DNA of 64,000 bases from Gelidibacter sp038243395 (GTDB taxonomy: Bacteria; Bacteroidota; Bacteroidia; Flavobacteriales; Flavobacteriaceae). The stretch lies in assembly GCA_038243395.1 (NCBI GenBank), contig JBBSRC010000001.1, forward strand, positions 1-64,000, in the 5' to 3' direction. The notes beneath the pieces are model-generated. The model did not search any database. It was given only the letters and a program-made list of their open reading frames with translations, and was not told where the DNA came from. A program made the translations under genes and the position numbers. Positions within the stretch are counted from its first letter, which is position 1. The number at the start of each line of letters is the position of its first letter. Below are positions 26,958-34,227 of the stretch, piece by piece.

Positions 26958-27929
26958 CTAAACCATTTCGTATTTCTCCTTAAATACTTTTGAGAAATAA
27001 CTTCGGCCCGTAAAATTGTTACTATATACAATTTGGGAAATATTTAAATCGGTAATGTTCATTCGATCACTTGCCGCTTCCAAGAGTAAACGTCTAACAT
27101 ATTTCTAACTGTACGAACGCACAAAAATTTAAAACCTTCCCGCAATTTAGATTGAGAAAGACCAGAGTCTTTCGAAAATTGATCTAAGTGGTAATTTAGT
27201 GTGAGTGAAGGAGCCTCTAATATTTTATCAGCTTGACTTCTAATTATTTCCAGTTCCTTTTTTAGGGAGAATTGGGTGCATTTTCATTGTTTTGGTATCT
27301 TTCACGTCGTGCAAAATGCATGGATAGCAAATGATAAACTTCGCCTTCAATCTGTAATACCCGTATCATGCCTTGGGTATTGAGATCCCGCAATGCTAGC
27401 ATAATCTTCCAACTTTAAATGGATTGGACTGTATTATGCAAAGTCTGATTGATCGTTATCATTTACAAATACTTCATAAAGATTTTCGGTGAATTCATAT
27501 AGTTGATTGTTCTTTTTTAAAAAATCTGTTCTGATGATCCGTAAATTATTAAAGGTATTTTTTATATTCTTAGGGAAGAGTAAGTTCTTTTTTGAATCAA
27601 TAATGGATGAACGGTATTGTTAGGTAGTGTGAAAATTGTCTTCGTAAGCAAACCGCTGCTTAAATCTGTCTTGGGAGCAATAGGAAAAGTGAACAAAATT
27701 TAAATTCTCATTTTCGTGTAAAAGTTGGATGTCTTCAAAAAAAAGAACATCGAATTCAATTAAGCTCACGCCCAAATCAAATGTTATACCTCTTATGTCC
27801 TTTTGATATCGCATTATTAAGTGTAAGTTTAAAATGTCCACACCGCTCTGTAATGTCGCCTCCAATATAATGTTGCATTTGCGCTAAACCAACTTCAGTA
27901 GTGTTCGCATTAGCAATAACTTCTATCAT
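26958..27929 (-). pseudogene. AraC-family transcriptional regulator, decayed
   Basis: Leftward frames together give an AraC-type regulator of about 320 residues. From the start: MIEVIANANTTEVGL, then after a frameshift near 27790 TFDLGVSLIEFDVLFFEDIQ and NFVHFSYCSQDRFKQRF. A middle part follows with LQIEGEVYHLLS-like sequence, then the HTH pieces KDSGLSQSKLREGFKFL and LNISQIVYSNNFTGRSYFSKVFKEKYEM, whose last motif is diagnostic of AraC C-termini. Several frame changes and stops separate the pieces, so no full protein can be made. Confidence 0.8.
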
Positions 27930-28230
27930 AGCCAATTGAGAATATTAAATGCGAATGTTCTTAAATATAAAATATTTGAAGAGGACACAAAATTAAATTA
28001 TTTTGTTTTAAATAACCATAAGTAACGCACTTCTGTTAGCACATAAATCTTTTGAGATTTAATTATTTTTTACCTTAAAATCAGAAAATCAGGAGTTGTA
28101 ATTAATGAAATTGCATACAGTTAATCTTAAGACGGATAGAGAACATTATCATACAAAAATCTTATTAATTTAGCTGTATACAAAAGGAGTCTAGTACTCC
28201 AAACACTGGTTGGTTAGTTAGGAAGAATGA
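27930..28230. other. AT-rich intergenic stretch
   Basis: No gene is seen. A short hairpin (GGAGT / ACTCC, about 28185-28199) precedes the strong terminator at 28231-28259, so the right part may encode a small RNA. Confidence 0.35.
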
Positions 28231-28259
28231 CCTCAGCACTCTACAAATGCTGAGGTTTT
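28231..28259 (+). terminator. strong orphan terminator
   Basis: CCTCAGCA / TGCTGAGG, a perfect 8-bp GC-rich stem with a 9-base loop, is followed by TTTTC on the plus strand. No protein gene on the plus strand ends before it; it may end a small RNA or residual transcription from the 25952-26908 operon. Confidence 0.7.
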
Positions 28260-28619
28260 CTATTACAATTTATTTCTCCGAAACCATGTACCACTACGAA
28301 ACAATGAGACGTTTTTCCAAAGTCTTATCTATATTTTTCTTCAAAAGTCGAAATCATTATTTTCGAGAGCGTGATGATTTTTACTATTACAGCTTTGATT
28401 CGTGCAAGATTTTAGTTAACAAATCTATTGCATTTCAGTAAGAAAAAAATTCTGTCTACCAAAATACTTTAGAATTTGATTTGAACTTGGTGGATACTAT
28501 TAATGCATCAAGAAATGTTAATTTATTGATGGCTGCCAATTGGGTCAATTAAAATTTTAATTGAACTAAGTTTATGGAAGATTGTAAATTAGCTTTATGA
28601 CAACCCTAGAAGATATATT

Positions 28620-29069
28620 ATGAACTATGATAATGATAAACTCGGTAACAAACTGAATGATTTGTTAGAGAAAAATTATGATGCCGAAAAAGGCTTCAAG
28701 AAAGCAGCTGAAAATGCCAAACATATTGGTCTTAAAAATTATTTCACTAATAAAGCTAAAGAGCGCTACGATTTTGGTCATGAATTAAAATCGGAATTGA
28801 AAACTATCGGGAAGGATCCTGATAAAGGTGGAAGTGTGACCGGAGCTGTACATCGTTCTTGGATGGAAGTTAAGGCTTGGTTTTCTGCAGATACTGATGA
28901 ATCTATGTTAGAGGAAGCCATAAGAGGTGAAAAGGCGTCGGTTAATGAATATGAGGAGGTTCTAAATGATACCGCCCTTCCAATTTCTACTAAAGAATTA
29001 TTGGAAATTCAAAAACACACTATCGAACATAGTTTGACCAATATTAAAAGATTGGAAGATTTAAGTTAG
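28620..29069 (+). CDS. PA2169-type four-helix-bundle protein (DUF2383)
   Basis: A 149-aa soluble, all-helical protein of the ferritin-like DUF2383/PA2169 family. Helices are NKLNDLLEKNYDAEKGFKKAAENAKHIGLKNYF, AKERYDFGHELKSELKTIG, the family-typical GSVTGAVHRSWMEVKAWF, and DESMLEEAIRGEKASVNEYEEVL. Members are seen among stress-induced genes; biochemical role is unknown. It stands alone with long AT-rich flanks. Confidence 0.85.
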   Translation: MNYDNDKLGNKLNDLLEKNYDAEKGFKKAAENAKHIGLKNYFTNKAKERYDFGHELKSELKTIGKDPDKGGSVTGAVHRSWMEVKAWFSADTDESMLEEAIRGEKASVNEYEEVLNDTALPISTKELLEIQKHTIEHSLTNIKRLEDLS

Positions 29070-29239
29070 TTGACCAAAACAATATAGATCTCTTAAAAAA
29101 ATGAACCAATTTCCTTTAATTTCAGAAGTACGATTTAATGCTACTCATAGCTAATTTTTAGTTCTTTGAGTTAAAAATTAAAGCATTTTAGTCAAATGCA
29201 AAAATTATATATAAGTTACTTGTCTCGAAAATTAATCCC

Positions 29240-29896
29240 ATGTTTTATAAAATTTCTAATATCGCAAGTAAGGAGTCCATTGAAAATAAATTTAACGTCA
29301 CTTTCGAATTTCCTAATCTTTATCAGCCACAGGGATTAATAGATGGTCTTAAGGAATCAACAATTTCGGTCATCACACTTGCCGATCCTGCTAAGGTAAC
29401 CTACGCCATTTGGGGTTTGCTGCCAGAAAATTTTGAAGACAATTGGAGTGTGTTCCAGGATGTAGTTAATACCTTAAATGTTAAATTTAACACGCTGCAA
29501 AGTGGAAGTGGTCTTTACGATAATTTACTTAAAAACAGAAGGTGTATTATTATAGCTACAGGTTTTTTTACCACCATGTTAACCAATGGTACGGTTGAAA
29601 GATGCCATGTCCATCTTCCAAATTTTGAGCCTTTTCCCATAGCCGGTGTTTTCAATGAACTGATCGACGGATTTATAACATGCTCTTTGGTAATGATTCA
29701 AGTCAGTGATTCCTTTAAAGATATCCCAAATATTTCGAACTTTAAACCACTTGGTTTAAATGAACAGGAACTGAAACAATGGTTGGATCCCTCAACTTCT
29801 CTTAATGAAATTAGAAAATTGGGAAATGATCATACATCGTTGAATTTCGATTATGAGCTTGATAATTCCCTTCAAATACCAATTAAATCCAATTAA
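29240..29896 (+). CDS. SRAP-like protein (YedK/HMCES family) without catalytic Cys
   Basis: A 218-aa protein with the fold pattern of SOS-response-associated peptidases, which normally cap abasic sites in single-stranded DNA through Cys2. Correspondences: AIWGLLPENFEDNW to the family's xWGLIPxW, RRCIIIATGFFTTM to RRCLVPADGFYEW, PFPIAGVFNE to PFxFAGLWE, and GFITCSLVMIQVS to the next strand. The active-site set is gone: the start reads MFYKISN instead of MCGR, the Glu of GFYEW is replaced and the RMP-His segment is not recognisable. It is probably a divergent, non-peptidase paralog seen in flavobacteria. Family placement is by pattern and not certain. Confidence 0.65.
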   Translation: MFYKISNIASKESIENKFNVTFEFPNLYQPQGLIDGLKESTISVITLADPAKVTYAIWGLLPENFEDNWSVFQDVVNTLNVKFNTLQSGSGLYDNLLKNRRCIIIATGFFTTMLTNGTVERCHVHLPNFEPFPIAGVFNELIDGFITCSLVMIQVSDSFKDIPNISNFKPLGLNEQELKQWLDPSTSLNEIRKLGNDHTSLNFDYELDNSLQIPIKSN

Positions 29897-30010
29897 TCTT
29901 AACGGTACTTTAATTTATGTTTATGAGTTAATTTCTGTTTTGATTGTGTCAAATGGTGTTATCTCTAATGTTGTATCTTTATTATATATTAACTTTTAAA
30001 CTTTAACACT

Positions 30011-30172
30011 ATGTTACGTTGGACTATTATATTTATAGTAATTGCTATCATCGCCGGTATATTAGGTTTTGGCGGTGTCGCTGGAACTTCTGCCGGAATA
30101 GCTAAGATTTTCTTTTTTATTTTTATAGTCTTATTTATTTTATCCCTTTTAAAAGGTGGATTGAAAAAATAA
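30011..30172 (+). CDS. DUF1328 small membrane protein
   Basis: A 53-aa protein: MLRWTIIFIVIAIIAGILGFGGVAGTSAGIAKIFF, then a second helix and GGLKK. Two membrane helices with the LGFGGVAGTSAGIAKI turn are typical of DUF1328/YtjA. Function is unknown, often stress-related. The next small gene follows after 37 bp, likely in the same transcript. Confidence 0.85.
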   Translation: MLRWTIIFIVIAIIAGILGFGGVAGTSAGIAKIFFFIFIVLFILSLLKGGLKK

Positions 30173-30209
30173 GAACACTAATTTTTAACACATAAAACCA
30201 ATTGAAATT

Positions 30210-30377
30210 ATGAAAAAATTACTGATGACTTTTGTTGTTCTATTTTCTTTAGGAACTGCAATGACAACTTTTACAGGTTGTAGAGATACGAAAAAAAGCG
30301 GTATTGAAAGAGCTGCAGATGATGTTGGAGATGCCATGGATGATGTCGCAGATGACGTCGAAGATGCTGTAAACTAA
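30210..30377 (+). CDS. tiny acidic lipoprotein
   Basis: A 55-aa product: signal peptide MKKLLMTFVVLFSLGTAMTTFTGC (lipobox Cys24), then RDTKKSGIERAADDVGDAMDDVADDVEDAVN, an acidic amphipathic helix with heptad-like ADDV repeats. It resembles small entericidin-like stress lipoproteins. It ends just before a strong bidirectional terminator. Confidence 0.75.
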   Translation: MKKLLMTFVVLFSLGTAMTTFTGCRDTKKSGIERAADDVGDAMDDVADDVEDAVN

Positions 30378-30405
30378 TCAATAAATATAAATTTTATATT
30401 TATTT

Positions 30406-30443
30406 AAAAAAAAGGCCATTACGCACGTAATGGCCTTTTTTTT
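30406..30443. terminator. bidirectional terminator
   Basis: A near-perfect palindrome: AAAGGCCATTACG, two-base loop, CGTAATGGCCTTT, with runs of A before and T after. It serves both the rightward lipoprotein gene and the leftward ArsC-like gene. Confidence 0.9.
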
Positions 30444-30446
30444 AGT

Positions 30447-30836
30447 TTACATTTTACTATCTGGTTCAATATATTTAATAAAATCTGACGGCGATTGTAG
30501 TTGAACATATCGATCTCCAATAATCGCAATTGCCGTGGTAATTACTTCTGGTTGTTTGTCAATAATTTTCAACCAATCGTCATTATCCAAATCAATATCT
30601 TTATCATAATGGTTCGAAAAATCTGGATGTTCTTTATTGATAAGATCTGCTATTGAAATGTTTAGACCTTTTGCTAATTCGGTCCACTGCGTACTTGTAA
30701 CTTTTGTTTTAGTAATGTCTATTATTAGAATTTTGTGTTCGGAAGCTAAAACATAGGCTTGAATTTGTTTACCCAGGGAACTGCCTGAATTTAAAAATAA
30801 TTTAATTTCATTTTTGTCTGTGGAAATTACACCCAT
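30447..30836 (-). CDS. ArsC/Spx-like thioredoxin-fold protein lacking the active Cys
   Basis: A 129-aa protein with the layout of Bacteroidota ArsC-family proteins: NSGSSLGKQIQAYVLASEHKILIIDITKTKVTSTQWTELAKGLN, then LDNDDWLKIIDKQPEVITTAIAIIGDRYVQLQSPSDFIKYIEPDS. The canonical CxxxxxxR/CxxC start is replaced by NSGSSLGKQ, and no cysteine occurs in the protein, so it is not an arsenate reductase. Possibly regulatory. It converges on the small lipoprotein gene. Confidence 0.75.
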   Translation of the reverse strand: MGVISTDKNEIKLFLNSGSSLGKQIQAYVLASEHKILIIDITKTKVTSTQWTELAKGLNISIADLINKEHPDFSNHYDKDIDLDNDDWLKIIDKQPEVITTAIAIIGDRYVQLQSPSDFIKYIEPDSKM

Positions 30837-31042
30837 AAGAATTTATAAATTAAGATGTTTATACTATTAAGTTTTCGATTTTAGATCAATATCTTCCTGC
30901 TAAATAGTGCGTTATATTAAGCATTCAACCACTTTCTCCAAGGATTAAATATATGAAAAAACGACGACATATAGTATTGCAAAAGCCAATTGTTAGATAA
31001 CAATTTTTAATAAGATTACGCTCTATTTGATAACAAAATCTC

Positions 31043-31050
31043 TATTTTTG
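31043..31050 (+). promoter_or_regulatory. candidate -7 box of trxB
   Basis: TATTTTTG fits TAnnTTTG, 25 bases before ATG 31075; a TTTG at 31026-31029 is closer (13 bases) than the usual -33 spacing. Confidence 0.4.
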
Positions 31051-31074
31051 TAAGTTCAATAGTTAAAAATGATT

Positions 31075-32055
31075 ATGTCAGATTCAATCGAGAGAATAAA
31101 ATGCCTAATTATAGGTTCAGGACCAGCAGGATATACCGCAGCTATTTATGCAGCCAGAGCAAATATGTTTCCAGTACTTTACCAAGGAGAACAACCGGGA
31201 GGCCAGTTGACCACTACAAATGATGTTGAAAACTTTCCAGGTTATCCAGAAGGTATTACAGGACCAGAAATGATGATCGAGTTGCAAAAACAAGCGGAAC
31301 GTTTTGGTACTGATGTTAGAGATGGTTGGGTAACTAGAGTTGATTTCTCAGGTGATGTACATAAAGTATGGGTAAATGAGAGTAAAGAGATTCATTGTGA
31401 CACCGTAATTATTTCTACTGGAGCTACCGCAATGTATTTAGGAATACCATCTGAGCAAAAATATTTGCTATTAGGTGGAGGTGTTTCCGCGTGTGCTGTT
31501 TGCGATGGATTCTTCTATAGAAATCAGGAGGTGGTTATTGTAGGTGCTGGAGATTCAGCTTGTGAAGAAGCGCATTATCTTTCAAAACTTTGTAAAAAGG
31601 TTACGATGTTAGTACGGCGCGATGAGTTTAGAGCATCACAAATTATGGAGTCGCGAGTGAAAAACACGAGCAATATTGAAATATTGTATAATACAAGTAC
31701 TGTAGAAGTCTTAGGTGATGGACAAGTTGTTACAGGTGTGAGAGCGCAAAATAATGTAACCGGTAAAGTTTTTGACATCGAAGCAACAGGATTTTTTGTG
31801 GCCATTGGACACAAACCAAATACAGATATATTTAAGGACTACTTGGAATTGGACCCAACTGGTTATATTATTAACATTCCAGGTACTTCCAAAACTAATG
31901 TTGAAGGTGTTTTTGTTTCTGGGGATGCAGCAGACCATGTGTACAGACAAGCAGTTACTGCGGCAGGTACGGGATGCATGGCAGCACTGGATGCTGAACG
32001 TTATCTCGCAGCAATTGATTCGTCATTCGAGGTAAATACGGCAACTAACTATTAA
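31075..32055 (+). CDS. trxB: thioredoxin-disulfide reductase
   Basis: A 326-aa flavoprotein that reduces thioredoxin with NADPH. FAD-binding GSGPAGYTAAIYAARANM is at the N-terminus; the redox pair is Cys140/Cys143 in ACAVCDGFFYRN; the NADPH-binding VIVGAGDSACEEAHYLS follows; the C-terminal FAD motif VFVSGDAADHVYRQAVTAAGTGCMAALDAERYL is complete. ATG 31075 is preferred; an ATG two codons earlier is also in frame. It is monocistronic with a terminator at 32097-32137. Confidence 0.95.
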   Translation: MSDSIERIKCLIIGSGPAGYTAAIYAARANMFPVLYQGEQPGGQLTTTNDVENFPGYPEGITGPEMMIELQKQAERFGTDVRDGWVTRVDFSGDVHKVWVNESKEIHCDTVIISTGATAMYLGIPSEQKYLLLGGGVSACAVCDGFFYRNQEVVIVGAGDSACEEAHYLSKLCKKVTMLVRRDEFRASQIMESRVKNTSNIEILYNTSTVEVLGDGQVVTGVRAQNNVTGKVFDIEATGFFVAIGHKPNTDIFKDYLELDPTGYIINIPGTSKTNVEGVFVSGDAADHVYRQAVTAAGTGCMAALDAERYLAAIDSSFEVNTATNY

Positions 32056-32096
32056 TTTATTAGTATTGAGAGTTAGAAATATTTAAAATATTAAAT

Positions 32097-32137
32097 GCCT
32101 AAGGTTATAGTGAAAAACTAAACTTTAGGCTTTTTTT
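32097..32137 (+). terminator. terminator of trxB
   Basis: GCCTAAGGTT pairs with AACTTTAGGC (one G-U) and is followed by seven T on the plus strand. Confidence 0.8.
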
Positions 32138-32377
32138 ATGATGAAAAACAAGACAGTAATTATCATCGGCAGTTCTCGGTCCTTTGGAAATACGAGAGAC
32201 GGCTTAGAGGTAAAAAAATGGCAGTTATAAGCTGCGGTCGGGATGCCGAATTGTTTTGATGGCTTCTAGATGCCATTTCTGGAAACTGCAAATTACCTGG
32301 GGATGGCGTATTTAAGTCATAGCCATGCGCGGATTGAAACCAAACATTCAATTTCTGATGAGATAAAAATGAATTAA
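32138..32377 (+). pseudogene. NAD(P)H-dependent FMN reductase remnant
   Basis: The start MMKNKTVIIIGSSRSFGNTR is the FMN-binding opening of flavodoxin-like oxidoreductases. It runs directly into C-terminal sequence: MAVISCGRDAELF in one frame, then DGF*MPFLETANYLGMAYLSHSHA in another, ending EIKMN. A large internal deletion, a frameshift and a stop codon explain this. The ATG directly follows the trxB terminator. Confidence 0.65.
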
Positions 32378-32473
32378 TTTTGCCCAGACAAAAAACTAAG
32401 AGACGAACGATCGCTGATAAAAGTAGCATCCAACAAAATGTCAGGCGCTACAAGTAGTGATAATCTAGGTTTT

Positions 32474-33310
32474 CTATCGTTCTCTCATCTGAAGTTTTGA
32501 ACTCCCAGCAAATGTTGAAAGCGTGATTTTTGGTGTATTATATAAATACACTTCGCTATTACCTGTGGCAGCAATAGTAATGCTGTTATCGACGCGAATG
32601 GTTGCTGAACTGCTCAAATCAGCAATTAAATTACAAGTTTTTGTCAATAAGTCCTTTCCATTAAAGCTGGAGGAATTGTCCACTCGCAGTTGCGTGGTAT
32701 CCAGAGTTCCATCAAATTTTGCACTAGCACGTTGGTACAAGTCGATTTTGGCTGATTTCGAATTAAGTAAAGCTTCTATTTTGACGTTATCGCTAAGTAC
32801 AATTACGCTATTGGTAGCATTGACATTTAATTTAGCTCTGGCTTTATCTGATGCGATGTAGTTGAATTCATTCGTTTTTATATTGAGATAAGCCCGCGAT
32901 GATCCTGTGGTTAATAAGGTGGTGTTTTTTAGTTCCAGAGATGTTAATGAACGGATTTCGCCATTCTCTATAACCTCAATATTATCCAATCCGTCGGTAT
33001 AGTTCACTTTGATACTCATCTTTTTACTAGTGGTAATCTTTTTACTTGTCGAAAAACTTAAAGTTCCACCAACAACTTCAAACAGAATGTATTCATGGAG
33101 ATTGCTGTCTGCTTCAACTTCCACTGATGGCTTGCTGTTATAGATAATTTCAACGGAAAAATCTTCGCCTACAACAATCTTGTTGAAAGGATCGATATAG
33201 GCTTGTTTTATGGTTACGTTTCTATCACCTTTAATTTTATCATCAGTTTGGGCTGAGAGATATGTGGTGGAAGTTAGCACCATAAAAAATGCAAAAATGA
33301 TTCTATTCAT
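32474..33310 (-). CDS. secreted GIN-domain (DUF2807) protein
   Basis: A 278-aa exported protein with signal peptide MNRIIFAFFMVLTSTTYLSAQ and a head GIN/DUF2807 domain: a right-handed beta-helix-like fold with repeated short strands such as FNKIVVGEDFSVEII, LELKNTTLLTTGSSRAYLNI and CNLIADLSSSATIRVDNS. Such proteins are exposed to the periplasm or surface; role unknown. It follows a second GIN gene but has its own -7 box (33336-33343), and a terminator stands between the two. Confidence 0.8.
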   Translation of the reverse strand: MNRIIFAFFMVLTSTTYLSAQTDDKIKGDRNVTIKQAYIDPFNKIVVGEDFSVEIIYNSKPSVEVEADSNLHEYILFEVVGGTLSFSTSKKITTSKKMSIKVNYTDGLDNIEVIENGEIRSLTSLELKNTTLLTTGSSRAYLNIKTNEFNYIASDKARAKLNVNATNSVIVLSDNVKIEALLNSKSAKIDLYQRASAKFDGTLDTTQLRVDNSSSFNGKDLLTKTCNLIADLSSSATIRVDNSITIAATGNSEVYLYNTPKITLSTFAGSSKLQMRER

Positions 33311-33335
33311 TTTAACGATTTAAGGTTAATACAAA

Positions 33336-33343
33336 CAAATATA
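33336..33343 (-). promoter_or_regulatory. candidate -7 box of the GIN gene at 32474
   Basis: TATATTTG on the minus strand, 26 bases before ATG 33310. A TTTG lies 14 bases upstream, shorter than usual spacing. Confidence 0.4.
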
Positions 33344-33349
33344 AACAAA

Positions 33350-33384
33350 AACCATCCCAAACTTTTAATAAGCTTGAAATGGTT
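33350..33384 (-). terminator. terminator of the GIN lipoprotein gene
   Basis: On the minus strand AACCAT..CAA.CTT pairs with AAG.TTG..ATGGTT and is followed by a T-rich run. It lies 37 bases after the stop of the gene at 33421-34137. Confidence 0.6.
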
Positions 33385-33420
33385 GATATGACAAATTAGT
33401 AAAATGCTTGGTTTCGTTTG

Positions 33421-34137
33421 CTATAGTTGCTTTATGCTGCCAGAAACACTCCCAGATTTATTGACTTTTTCGGGGTTCCCCAAATATTTAATACCGCCAC
33501 CGCTTTCGGCTATGGCAGTCAGTTCGTTTGAAGCATTTACAATAATGTCTGCTCCAGATGCAGATGTAGCATTTACAGTCAATGCACTCAGATTTTTTGC
33601 GTTGACATCGCTGCCACTAGAAGCGCTAACTACGAGTGCATTAGCACTTCCTTTTATTTTAAGTTCACTGCCGCTTGAAGCTGTGCACTTTAAACTTTGA
33701 ACTTTAATTTCTAAGTCCATATTACTTCCGCTTGAAGAGTCAATTTCTAAATTATCGCTCGATATTATGCCTATGCTATACACATCACTTCCACTTGCCG
33801 CTGAAATTTTAGAAATATCCTTAAAGTTGACCATCACCTTTTTTGTAGCGGAGTATCTGATGTTTTTGTCAGCATATATCTTGAGGATATTGCCTTCAAT
33901 TTTAGTGATAATAATATCATGCAAATTTTCATCTGCCTGAACGGTCAGTCCTTCAGTTTCGCTTTGCGTTAGATAAACGTCCAGACCGCGACTTATTTGA
34001 ATATGATCGAAATTATTGTCGATGGTGCGTTCTTTAGTAACGACATTGCCATTGCCACTAATTCCCAAATTGAAATTACAGGATAACAGAGACAAACTGA
34101 AAATAGTGGTCACGATGATTTTGATTAATGTGCTCAT
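33421..34137 (-). CDS. GIN-domain (DUF2807) lipoprotein
   Basis: A 238-aa lipoprotein (lipobox LLSC, Cys20, after MSTLIKIIVTTIFSLSL) with a DUF2807 head domain. FDHIQISRGLDVYLTQSETEGLTVQADENLHDIIIT is the typical opening; then SSGSD / SSGSN / SSGSE turns recur about every 20 residues, one per beta-helix rung. It lies 90 bp after the PspC gene and probably belongs to the PadR-PspC transcript. Anchored on the periplasmic side or surface; role unknown. Confidence 0.82.
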   Translation of the reverse strand: MSTLIKIIVTTIFSLSLLSCNFNLGISGNGNVVTKERTIDNNFDHIQISRGLDVYLTQSETEGLTVQADENLHDIIITKIEGNILKIYADKNIRYSATKKVMVNFKDISKISAASGSDVYSIGIISSDNLEIDSSSGSNMDLEIKVQSLKCTASSGSELKIKGSANALVVSASSGSDVNAKNLSALTVNATSASGADIIVNASNELTAIAESGGGIKYLGNPEKVNKSGSVSGSIKQL

Positions 34138-34227
34138 GAGTGTTGGTTTTTGTTTTTCAAATATCCTTTAAATCCTAGCCCATTTTAAATTATATGCTCT
34201 GAACTGTTGATTTATGCTGATTAGCTG

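Noticed and set aside
28247..28441. 64-aa frame after the orphan terminator
   Set aside because: It begins inside the terminator stem and has a random, Phe/Tyr/Ser-rich composition.
32163..32429. Minus-strand 88-aa frame behind trxB
   Set aside because: The plus strand here carries recognisable FMN reductase motifs; the minus frame is their shadow.
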